Assembly (NCBI RefSeq): GCF_019703515.2
Contig: NC_059358.1
Coordinates: 49,122,594 to 49,186,593 of the forward strand
Length of the DNA stretch: 64,000 bases
Source: Myxocyprinus asiaticus
Taxonomy: Eukaryota; Chordata; Actinopteri; Cypriniformes; Catostomidae
Direction of reading: 5' to 3'
The translations under genes were made by a program, and so were the position numbers. Positions 53,768 through 63,475 of this stretch are shown here, piece by piece; position 1 is the first letter of the stretch, and each line of letters opens with the position of its first letter. Below the pieces are notes generated by a model. The model had not been told where the DNA came from, did not search any database, and worked only from the letters and a program-made list of their open reading frames with translations.

Positions 53768-55428
53768 CAGGCAGGTGCACACTGTACGATTTATAATAGT
53801 CCTTTACGATTGTTGCTTGTCAGACTGTACGATATGAACGCATTGATATCGGCATGGCACACTGTGTGACATCATTATGTCAGATTGCATGATACACATC
53901 GTAGTATCCCAGTGTGGTCCCAATCGTCCCGATCAGTGAACGTGATTCACGTTACTGGAGTGTTGTGGAATAGAAGCGAAACGGCGAAATTTGCCCACCA
54001 CGGAGGAGCATTTTTTTTCTCTCTCTGAAAGTCAGGACATCAGCATTTCCGTTGCTCCAATACCACTCCATCACGAGCATAGACTGACATTTACAAGGAA
54101 GATGGATTTAGTCAAATAGGCCTATAATAAGACAGCTTGATCACAAATACAGAAAATTACAGATGTTGAGAATGAACGTGAGTGCGGGAGGTATAACCTA
54201 CAGTAATGAGCTAACACAAGCAAATATTAATTGTGGAAATAAAAATTACAAACTTCACCGTTCACATTGGAGAAAACAAAAAAGGTGGGTTATAGTATGT
54301 CTTTCTCCTCTTTTACATTAGTAACCTATAGGCCACGCAAAATTTCGGAAATTAATAAAGGCTGATAATATATCGCACTTGCAAATTCCCTATGGATGAT
54401 GCACAAACATGGCATAGATTTTTATAATTGTATTCAACTGTATTTGCTGATTTGGATTAAAATGTCCCATAAATACTTACCAGTTTAAATTATTGGAGTG
54501 GTGTGAATCTTAACTAAAGAAGTTTACAGACGTTTAAAATGAATTTGTTAAAAGTAAAATAGTAAATAGTGATTAAAATAACGTAGTAAAAAAATGCATG
54601 ATAAATGTGAAGAAAAAAAGAGAAAATGCAATAATTTATTAAAGACACTGGCTACCACCCCTGGAGTTCACTAGTTTGAATCCCAGGGTGTGCTGAGTGA
54701 CTCCAGCCAGGTCTCCTAAGCAACCAAATTGGCCCGGTTGCTAGGGAGGGTAGAGCCACATGGGGTAACCTCCTTGCGATCGCTATAATGTGGTTCGTTC
54801 TCGGTGGGGCGCATGGTGAGTTGAGTGTGGATGCCGCGGTGGGTGGCGTGAAGCTCCCACATGCACTATGTCTCCGTGGCAACACGCTCAACAAGCCACA
54901 TGATAAGATGCGTGGGTTGATGATTTCAGACGCGAAGGCAGCTGGGATTCGTCCTCCACCACCCGGACTGAGGCGAATCACTAGTGACCATGAGGACTTA
55001 AAAGCACATTGGGAATTGGCCATTCCAAATTGGGAGAAAAAGGGGAAAACTCCAAAAAAATTAAAATGAAAAGAAGAAAAAACATTGAAAGAGCTTGAGT
55101 AGAGTGATAACTGGGCACAAATGTTGCTATGGTGCAAACGCGGTGCAGGTTTCTTTTGGGTGCGAGAGAGGGGTGGAATATCTCATCTGGCCGTCATAAT
55201 AGCAGTCACACTATACGGCTGCGATGCTAAATTTCAGACACTGCCCAAATTTCGTCGGAGTCTGAAGATCATCACAAAGGCTATTAATAGGCCATCTGTG
55301 AACATGTCACACTGAACGTTGTAAGATTGCCGATTTTGCCCTGCGACAAAAGAAATCTTTTAGGATTCCTGAAATTTGTCTCAGATAGCAGAATCATGGC
55401 CAGAATCGTACAGTGTGCACCTGCCTTT
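53768..55428. mobile_element. Nested element with GGTGCACACTGTACGAT ends
   Basis: The left end CAGGCAGGTGCACACTGTAC and the right end GTACAGTGTGCACCTGCCTT are near-perfect inverse repeats. No target duplication survives and no transposase is recognised; the internal GATTTAGTCAAATAGG region is not informative. It hosts a SINE at 54641-55072. Confidence 0.7.
54641..55072 (+). mobile_element. SINE, fourth copy, slightly 5' truncated
   Basis: It starts at GACACTGGCTACCACCCC, just after where the A box would be. The B-box region AGTTTGAATCCCAGG, the body CCCGGTTGCTAGGGAGGGTA, GCGTGAAGCTCCCACATGC and the tail GGCCATTCCAAATTGGGAG plus A-rich sequence are present. Confidence 0.85.
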
Positions 55429-55924
55429 AGTGTGAATAACTCCAGATGCTGTTTTTATGTCATTAACTCAGGAAAGCACTGCTCCTTCTTTGAACAAGTG
55501 CTATGACTGAAAGGGTGAGCGATGTCTGACTGCTAGTGTATTTTAGCATTTCTGCTCATCAAGATGAGTGGAAGAAAAAATAGTTACGTGCCATGCAACA
55601 ATTTGCACATATAATTATTTTTTTCTCAATTCGAAGCTTATGAGATGCATCATGTAATCGAAATAATAAGATCACTTGTTAAGAAAAAATTCAGAATCGA
55701 TATTTTTATGTGAGGATCGATATTCTTGATACCACATCAGTATCGGAAGTAGCAATACTTTAGTATCAATCCACCCATCCCTACTAGCGGGAGCGGAGTG
55801 ATCAGAATTTCACTGGAGTGAGGAACGCGTTTCACGAGACTGCCCTCAGCCCCGCTCCAGCTGCTCACAAGGCACTCACTTTCCACTCCAAACAGAATGC
55901 GCTACATTTTGCATGTGACCACAT

Positions 55925-56175
55925 CGGTGTCCTGGCCAAATTCCCCCCATTGGCCCTTATCAATCATGGCTTCTAATAATACCCATCCATTAATTGGCTG
56001 TATCACTCTACTCTCTCCTCTCCACCAATAGCTGGTGTGTTGTGAGCGTACTGGTGCACTATGGCTGCTGTCGCATCATCCAGGTGGATGCTGCACACTG
56101 GTGGTGGTTGAGGAGAGTCCCCTGTTCACAGTGTAAAGCGCTTTGAGTGTAGTGTCAGAAAAGCGCTAAAAAAAA
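55925..56175 (+). repeat. LINE-type 3' tail fragment
   Basis: CATTGGCCCTTATCAATCAT, CAATAGCTGGTGTGTTG, CATCATCCAGGTGGATGCTG and TAAAGCGCTTTGAGTGTAGT, followed by AAAAGCGCT, form a widespread fish repeat that I associate with a LINE 3' end. There is no coding part. Confidence 0.45.
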
Positions 56176-57839
56176 AATTTAATGTTCATTCATTAATAGG
56201 TTGTGTGTATTGGCGACTGTAGTAGGTCCAATATTTTAAACAGAGTGAATTCTCAGAGGTGAGGCAGCATTTAAACTCGGTGTGATTTGTGAGCTGATGG
56301 TGACAGGTGGCGATTCCAACAACAGACTACAGTGAGGTAAGAGCGCAGAGGCAGTTCAAACATGCAGATTAGTTTCCCGGACATACGTCTGTAAAGTAAA
56401 ATCATTTTATTAGGCTACCATGGACATCTGTAAAGTTTATCATCTATTCGAATGGGATGAGCGATGTCTATATAAATCACAGAGATGAGAGTGTTGACTG
56501 GATTTACACACTGCTGTCATGCGTAACTGACCCATCAGAAAATGTATGCTATTTAGCTGTGCCGATTAATTAAACATGTTCATATGTATCTTAGAAGAGA
56601 TTGACTTGAATATCTGGCAAAATACAACAGAACTGGTTACATTAGCAAGACAGTATTCCTACAGTACACTCTTAAATTAAAAATATAGACAACCTTTTCA
56701 CATTATGTAATTTTATTTGTCCCTCCGGAAATTACGTTGCGAAATACAGGGCACAACACATTTTCATCCCACTCAAATCACAAAATTAGCACTTGTGTCC
56801 TTTTCTAATTTTCCTAATCAAAAGAAATCATATTCATTTGTTTCTCATGCATCAGTCAAAACGCATCAGCCACCGTTAGATAAATTTTTGAAGTGTGTCT
56901 TACATTTTCTGGTGTCTTCTCAATGACTAGCATTCACTTCAGACACTTGGTGAATTTTAGAAACAATGAGTTAAAGGGTTCACAGGCTGGACAGTGCAGA
57001 TTCACTGGCTTTTTACCAACATGTCAATTCGCATGGGATAAGAATAACAGGGGTTATTTTTTTACAGAGCGTTTGATAGGTAAAAGACGCTATTATCTTT
57101 ACCGGCCCAGGAACGCGTAGCCCGCAAAAAGTCTGGAAAAAATTACTGACATGAACGATTACCATGGGATTAAAATAAATGAGAAGCTCTGGTAATTAGG
57201 CTGTTACATTACCCCACATCCCCATATAAAATAACCACTTCCAAATAGGGCAGAGAGAACAAGGCTATTTTTTTAAGCAGCATACATTAAGGCATTGTTT
57301 GTGCAGTTGTTATTTGCACCATGAAATATTAGGTTGTATGCCAATATGAAGAGGGATTTTGTTTTGTACCTGAAAATTATGCCTAATTTCTTTCTAATTT
57401 CATGCCGCTTCACTCCAACATTGCTCTTGCTCATGAGCGATGACTTTTGAACTTGAGCACTAGAGTTGAGTGATTGCACATGAGCGAATATTGGAGGGGA
57501 GCAACAACTCGCTCCACTCGGCTTACATGCTCTGATGTTTAGTTAACTGTCGTGACAGAATCGCCATGTTTTAGTCATGCGCGTCTAACGCCAGGTTCAC
57601 ACATCCTCCGTTAGCAAGGCGCGGGCAGCGTGTGAACTGGCCGATCGCGTTGGATGTTCACATTGGCCACGTCACTTCCGCAAGAAACAGCAGTGCCACT
57701 GCGCAGAAAATAAAGTAATCTATGGGGTCGTAAGCCAATTGTTTTCTTTAATGAGATCATAATAAAATGAGGTTATTGCTGCTTCAAGGACAACAGCGGG
57801 GTCACGTGCACTTCATCTTTATCAGCACACTGCGATGAT
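56176..57839. other. Mostly unassigned
   Basis: No supported gene. Plus-strand frames at 56717-56926 and 56893-57120 have no motif. At 57590-57680 a GC-rich CCAGGTTCACACATCCTC block and a GATGTTCACATTGGCC block hint at an eroded inverted repeat. The segment at 57533-57585 belongs to the diverged repeat of 53015. Confidence 0.4.
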
Positions 57840-57990
57840 TGACAAGTGTAGCCATAGCAATGCTGCAGCGTCTTGCGCCTGTGAAACATGAATGTCACCA
57901 GTTTAACCCATTTTTTTTTTTACTGTTTTTGAGCAAAGAGATTATCCACCAGAGATGTACTGTCATCTGACAATGTTTAGTTAACTGCTG
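57840..57990 (+). repeat. Diverged repeat, second copy
   Basis: This matches 53015-53160 at about four bases in five by eye (GTAGCCATAGCAATGCTGCA, TCTTGCGCCTGTGAAACATG, GAGATGTACTGTCATCTGAC). It is followed by GTTTAGTTAACTGCTGTC, shared with the third partial copy at 57533. Confidence 0.6.
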
Positions 57991-58497
57991 TCAAAATCGC
58001 CATGTTTTGGTCATGTGTCTAAACGCCTCTTGTTAAACAGTGCGCACGCTCTGAACTGTAATGTATAGCTTACCCTGAGGCTGCAGGGTTGATGAGAGAA
58101 ACAACTGAAGAGAGAGAGACAGACTCTAATATATGAATGAATGAAAACAAATACTGTACCTCTGAAAATGTGATTTACACCAGGAGAAAGTGGACACATC
58201 TCACACGTGATTAATCACATCATTAATAACTAGTTGTTCAGTTTGGTTCTGTATACGCTGCGTGGAATTTATAGCTGGTTTCCCATATAGTACGTTTTAA
58301 GTGAACAAAACGCAGTTCGCTTAAAGTGAACCAGAAAGGCAACCAGCTGCAAATGACCTCAGTGCTTTTGGTGTTCACAATGTAGTGGTCTCAAAATAGG
58401 ATCCAGTTTATTTTTTGGTCCTCTTTAGCATTGATGTGATCTCAGACCCTTTCTTGTTCATACCACAACTTCTTAAGAACTCAGACCCCAGCTTTCT

Positions 58498-59145
58498 GTG
58501 CAGCACTGGATTATTGGTAGTGTTATTCATGATGGCCACTTCACATGTTGCCATCACATTGCTGTGGCACATTTTGAAGCAAATGACAAACAGAGAAAGA
58601 GAATTAAAGTAAAAAATCTGAAAAAACTGAGGAGGACAAGGATAGCTGCTAAGAGAAAAATGTTCTTCCAACACTATCAACAACTGCTGCTTGCCACAGG
58701 ACTATTTGTGACTCTTCAGCTTTCATCTGAAAGGTTGGTATAGAAAACTTTAATAAACAAAATACATATAATAGACTTATGAACTTGCTTCCTGTCACTG
58801 ATTAACATATAGTGTTCTTATTACCAGTGTATAACATAGAATAATGCTAGTGTTATAATGCCTCTAGTGGCCAACCTGTCTGTATAAGTACTACACAGTA
58901 CTGTATTGTTTCCAGGTCATGCTGGACAAAGCCCAGGTCTCATGTCTGGTGGGAAAGCACTGAAAATTGGAGAGACAATGATTGGTTGCACAATGTCAGG
59001 ATGAGAAGAGACTCATTCATGTTCCTCTACAATCAACTTAGACCATAACTGGAGTGACAGAGAACTTGCTACAGAGTTCCTCTCACAGTGGAACAATGAG
59101 TTGCAGTTACGCTATGGAGGCTCACTACAAACTTTCCATTTTTTA
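58498..59145 (+). pseudogene. PIF/Harbinger (HARBI1-like) transposase N-terminal remnant
   Basis: The first piece (58498-58740) is basic: KKLRRTRIAAKRKMFFQHYQ. After a possible intron (acceptor-like TGTTTCCAG near 58917) comes CWTKPRSHVWWESTENWRD, NDWLHNVRMRRDSFMFLYNQ and LRP. Following stops, YRVPLTVEQ.VAVTLWRLT is readable. The DWL.NVRM.RDSF..L..QLRP and V.VTLWRL pattern is that of fish HARBI1-like transposases just before the nuclease domain. The catalytic domain is absent; at 59146 other repeats begin. Two stops lie in the second piece. Confidence 0.6.
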
Positions 59146-59221
59146 AAAGTTTCGCGTACAGAAGACAACGTTGTCAAAACAATCCCCGTTCACACGTATC
59201 CGCGAAAACGACTAAAAACGT
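59146..59221 (+). repeat. Fragment of the TTTACACGACAA element family
   Basis: AAGTTTCGCGTACAGAAGAC, AACGTTGTCAAAACAATCCC and CGCGAAAACGACTAAAAACG match 19318-19392. Both outer ends are missing. Confidence 0.75.
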
Positions 59222-59475
59222 CATGGTTACTTGTGTAACCTCCGTTCCCTGATGGAGGGAACGAGATGTTGTGTCGATGTAGTGACACTAGGGGTCACAC
59301 TTGGGAGCCCGAGACACCTTTGGTCATTGATAAAAGGTCAATGAAAATTGGCAAGTGGTATTTGCATGCCACTCCCCCGGACATATGGGTATAAAAGGAG
59401 CTGGTATGCAACCACTCATTCAGGTTTTATGCTGAGGAGCCGATATAAGGTCCGGCCATTTCAGCGGGTAGTTCA
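59222..59475. repeat. DIRS copy B terminal repeat
   Basis: It contains GTTACTTGTGTAACCTCCGT, then GTTCCCTGATGGAGGGAACG (a near-palindrome), GTAGTGACACTAGGGGTCAC, a TATA-like GGTATAAAAGGAGCTGG at 59388, and TTTATGCTGAGGAGCCGATA. The repeat is shared, inverted, with 30240-30518. Confidence 0.8.
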
Positions 59476-59479
59476 GCCT

Positions 59480-60429
59480 TGGCTTGGTGTACTTGCAGGA
59501 GAGCCATGGTGTGCAGGGTGGAGGCGGCTTGTCCAGCGGCACCGTAGGACAGCCCTGGATGGGAGTTTCAGGCGCCCGTGCCAGGTGGCGCCACTCTGCA
59601 GACACAAGTGCACCGCGAGTGCCTTATCCACCTGGAGGATCACTGAATACACCTTGGCCGCTCCGCCATCAAGGGTAGCGAGAGCGGGAGAGCTGAAAGG
59701 CTGGGACCGAGCAGTAAAAGGTGCCTCCCACAATCTTGTCAGCTCTTCATGCAATTCCGGGAAGAAAGGAATGGGGACGGGGCGTGGCCGTGGACGGCAC
59801 CTCGAGCCCAGGAACCAATCGTCGAGCCGCGAGGGTTCAGGGGAGAGTGGAGGGTTCTACTCTAGCCCAACGCTCGCAGCCGCCCGGGAAAGCATGTCCA
59901 TCATTTCCGCATCGGCCTGGGACTGGGCGACCATTCCCGAAGGAGGAAGCCCAGTCAAATCCTCTGCGTCCGACTGGGCGAGCCCGCTTTCCGATGCTGC
60001 GCTCGATAACTCGTCTTCTTCCCGGGCTTCGAACGAGAGGTCGAACAAGCCCTGAGACAAGCCAGCGATCTCGTCCGAGTGCCCGACTGGGGCAAGCGAG
60101 CGTGCTGGGGAATGGGAGGTCCATGGGGGGATACCCGGCGGTGGTGGTCCCATTGAGGTCCCCAAATTGCCCCCAGTGCTAACCGGCATGGCCTCATAAC
60201 CGTAGTTAGAAGGGCCGAGGAGGGGAGCCACTGGGGTGGCTTGCTTTCTTACGAATGCAAGCCGCGACCACAACGTTGCCATGGTCATGTTCTTGCAATG
60301 AGGACAAGACCCATCCATGAACGATGTCTCCACGTGGGCAGTGCCCAGACATGTAAGAGAGCGATCGTGGCCGTCAGAAGAGGAGAGATAACGACTGCAA
60401 CCAGGAATAACACACAAACGGAAAGGCAT
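59480..60429 (-). pseudogene. DIRS gag-like protein, N-terminal and middle part
   Basis: Minus ATG at 60429-60427: MPFRLCVIPGCSRYLSSSDG, then LTCLGTAHVETSF and GSCPHCKNMTM, giving a Cys-rich N-terminus (C-x4-C, C, C-x2-C) that may bind metal. An acidic/Ser stretch (DEIAGLSQGLFDLSFEAREE) and DAEMMDMLSRAAASVGLE lead to an in-frame TAG at about 59854. The frame continues NPPLSPEPSRLDDWFLGSR, LATLDGGAAKVYSVILQVDK and, after a shift, MALLQVHQAKA-type sequence, where it joins the terminal repeat at about 59476. The overlapping plus-strand 235-codon ORF (59348-60055) is its antisense shadow. The N-terminal half complements the C-terminal half found in copy A. Confidence 0.8.
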
Positions 60430-60650
60430 CTTTAAAAAGACTTTCGTGTGTGCCACTCTTTTAGAAAGAAAATATACTCTTTTAGTTGTTTTTCCACGGG
60501 TGTAGAGAGAGAGAAGCTGCTGAAATGCACCGTAGAATCCAGCAGATGAGGTGAATGGTGTTTTCTTCACTGCGACAGCAAAACCTCTTTGTTTGGACTT
60601 ACAAAGGCAGACGAATTGAAGTATCAGTGTTTCAAAATTTTTTTTATCAC

Positions 60651-61904
60651 TATTCCTCAGCAGTACAACCACAACCAGTGCCGGATTTTCAAATCAGTTA
60701 CCCCTGAAAGATGGTGCAGTTCCCACTTTGTTGGGACAATCTGGTGCTTCAGAATCACAACCTTTATGTATGCTTGATTATTTGTGGATTTATCTGCTAC
60801 CGAGAGTTCAAATGCAGAGTTTTGTGTTGTAGCTACGGTGTACACCCAGTGCACAGCTGTAGGCTTCTGTACTGGGCTTTTTGGAAAGGGGGGCTTTAAA
60901 GAGACAGGAGGTAAATCAGAGCGTTTCAGCCAGAGTATGAAAAGCGGGTAAAAAAAATTATAGTATGAGAAAAATAATGTGTTTTTTGAACATTAACGCA
61001 TATAAACCTATTCTAGTAATAAAATGATGAACCTGTAAATTAGCATAATCAAGCATTGGGCATGCACAAAAAGCTCAGCTGAAGTGTTTATGGTCAGGTG
61101 AACATGTGATGCCCTATCATTTTGTAAGAAAAACCCAAGATAAAAAGATAAAAGTTTGATAAAGATACTGTTGATTTTTGACTTTTTCCAGGAAAGAGGC
61201 AGGAAGCAAGGGGTCCAGTTCACAAACACACAAATGGGATGTTTTTATTGCCTGTAATTTTACAGGCTAACCAACCAGGTATCAGGAGATGTCCTAACTT
61301 CCCCAAAAACAATAAACACCAGCTTCTACGCTGCTAACAGGCAAAATATTGACAAAACTGTTAACATGGAACTCTTCAGCTGCACACACTCTCTTCTTCT
61401 CCTCTTTTCCCCCACCTAATAAAAAGAATATCCCCAAAAACTATAACCTCACCCCATTAGTCATGCTGACCTATCTAATTCCCTAATTATTCCAAGAGGT
61501 CCTCACTGCAGACTGTAGCACAATAATGTAGTGGATTTCATCTACAACGCCACAGACATCCATTACGTAGTGGATTCCATTAATGTTTTAATGGATTTAA
61601 AACATTTGGAGCCATGATATACTGGATGTTTTTTAATGCAAACATTTTATTTAGTGTGTATAGTATGTGGCGTTTGTGTAAATAAAAAGTGAGGGAGTGT
61701 TATAATGAGTGCATTTCCTTAACTTGTTTTTCATAGTTGTAGTATAGTGTAGCGTACTAATAACTTGAACATCAGGGATTTTAGTCTTATAAAAAATATG
61801 AGAGGTACTGAGTATTTTGAATTAATTTGTTTGGTATGGATGATGACCATTATATGCATGTTATGATTATTCTCTTGCCTTATAGAGACATTGTTTCATA
61901 CATA
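60651..61904. other. No recognisable gene or element
   Basis: AT-rich, with TGGAAATCGACTACATAGTGGATT-type phrases near 61535-61600 that recur at 63500-63530, on the far side of the Sleeping Beauty-type element (ACTACATAGTGG / ACGTAGTGGATT). This suggests a local duplicated motif. Short ORFs lack motifs. Confidence 0.4.
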
Positions 61905-63475
61905 CAGCTGAAGTCAGAAGTTCACATACACTTAGGTTGAAGTCATTAAAACTAATTTTTTAACCACTCCACAGATTTCATATTAGCAAACTATAGTTTT
62001 GGCAAGTCATTTAGGACATCTACTTTGTTCATGACACAAGTAATTTTTCCAACAATTGTTTACAGACAGATCTTTTCACTTTTAATTGACTGTATCACAA
62101 TTCCAGTGGGTCAGAAGTTTACATACACTAAGTTAACTGTACCTTTAAGCAGCTTGGAAAATTCCAGAAAATGATGTCAAGCCTTTAGGCAATTAGCCAA
62201 TTAGCTTCTGATAGGCTAATTGGAGTCAGTTGGAGGTGTACCTGTGAATGCATTTTAAGGCCTACCTTCAAACTCAGTGCCTCTTTGCTTGACATCATGG
62301 GACAATCAAAAGAAATCAGCCTAGACCTAGACAGCCTAGTCTGGTTCATCCTTGGGAGCAATTTTCAAATGCCTGAAGGTAACAAGTTCATCTGTACAAA
62401 CAATAGTATGCAAGTATAAACACCATGGGACCATGCAGCCATCATACCACTCAGGAAGGAGATGCATTCTGTCTCCTAAAGATGAACGTAGTTTGGTGCA
62501 AAAAGTGCAAATCCTTCACCTTGTGAAGATGCTGGAGGAAACAGGTAGACAAGTATCTATATCCACAGTAAAACGAGTCCTATATTGACATAACCTGAAA
62601 GGCTACTCAGCAAGGAAGAAGCCAATGCTCCAAAACTGCCATAAAAAAGCCAGACTACAGTTTGCAAGTGCACATGGGGACAAAGATCTTACTTTTTGCA
62701 GAAATGTCCTCTGGTCTGATGAAACAAAAAAGGAACTGTTTGGCCATAATGATCATAGTTAAGTTTGGAGGAAAAAGGGTGAGGCTTGCAAGCCGAAGAA
62801 CACCATCCCAACCGTGAAGCATGGGGGTGACAGCATCATGTTGTGCACTTCACAAAATAGATGGCATCATGAGGAAGGAAAATTATGTGGATATATTGAA
62901 GCAACATCTCAAGACATCAGCCAGGAAGTTAAAGCTCGGTCGCAAATGGGTCTTCCAAATAGACAATGACCCCAAGCATACCTCCAAAACTGTGGCAAAA
63001 TGGCTTAAGGACAACAAAGTCAAGGTATTGGAGTGGCCATCACAAGGCCCTGACCTCAATCCGATAGAAAATTTGTGGGCAGAACTGAAAAAGCGTGTGC
63101 GGCAAGGAGGCCTGCTAACCTGACTCAGTTACACCAGCTTTGTCTGGAGGAATGGGCCAAAATTCCAGCAACTTATTGTGAGAAGCTTGTGGAAGACTAC
63201 CCAAAATGTTTGACCCAAGTTAAACAATTTAAAGGCAATGCTACCAAATACTAACAAAGTGTATGTAAACTTCTGACCACTGGGAATGTGATGAAAGAAA
63301 TAAAAGCTGAAATAAATCATTCTCTCTACTATTATTCTGACATTTCACATTCTTAAAGTAGCGATCCTAACTGACCTAAGACAGGGAATGTTTTCTACCA
63401 TTAAATGTCAGGAATTGTGAAAAACTGAGTTTAAATGTTTTTGGCTAAGGTGTATGTAAACTTCTAACCCAACTG
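61905..63475 (+). mobile_element. Sleeping Beauty-type Tc1 element with IR/DR ends
   Basis: Outer repeats CAGCTGAAGTCAGAAGTTCA (61905) and, inverted, near 63448-63475. Inner repeats CAGTGGGTCAGAAGTTTACA (62104) and, inverted, TGTAAACTTCTGACCACTG at 63263-63281. Two repeats per end is the IR/DR arrangement of Sleeping Beauty-like elements, where each terminus has two transposase sites. The right outer TA has mutated. Length is about 1.57 kb. Confidence 0.9.
62297..63254 (+). pseudogene. Sleeping Beauty-type transposase
   Basis: ATG at 62297 (MGQSKEISLDLDSL), then an early deletion and frame change. The frame at 62352-62588 holds the paired-like DNA-binding region (CLKVTSSSVQTIVCKYKHHG, MLEETGRQVSISTVKRVLY) and a TGA. 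WSDETKKELFGHNDH (first Asp) is at 62716. A gap near 62845 removes the GGCFAAGGTGA-type block. Then KWVFQIDNDPKHTSKTVAKW (second Asp), [20 protein letters not shown] (Glu, 34 residues downstream) and a frameshift near 63117. It ends GNATKY and a TAA at 63252-63254. All three catalytic residues of the DD34E triad are recognisable but not in one frame. Confidence 0.9.

Larger units (their letters stand above)
53179..55783. mobile_element. hAT-type element, 2.6 kb, with perfect 8-bp duplication
   Basis: It is flanked by CTAGCGGG at 53171-53178 and 55784-55791. The left end is TAAGTATGGGCAATACC, the inverted right end TAGGGATGGGTGGATTG. Sub-terminal CCGATATTGATACC and ATCGATATTCTTGATACC resemble the element at 18150-20108. 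There is no transposase. Nested inside are an element at 53768-55428 and, within that, a SINE. Confidence 0.8.
59222..60650 (-). mobile_element. Rearranged DIRS retrotransposon (copy B)
   Basis: The left end is a DIRS terminal repeat (59222-59475). It joins directly to gag-like sequence on the minus strand (59476-60429), followed by a 5' leader to about 60650. RT, RNase H, recombinase and the second terminal repeat are missing. The terminal repeat is the inverse of that of copy A (30185-30518). Confidence 0.75.

Noticed and set aside
54652..55137. 161-codon minus-strand ORF
   Set aside because: It is the reverse of a SINE; similar frames appear in the SINE copy at 27186-27398.
59348..60055. 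235-codon plus-strand ORF as a gene
   Set aside because: It is the antisense of the DIRS gag-like region, which has recognisable motifs on the minus strand, and it runs into the terminal repeat.
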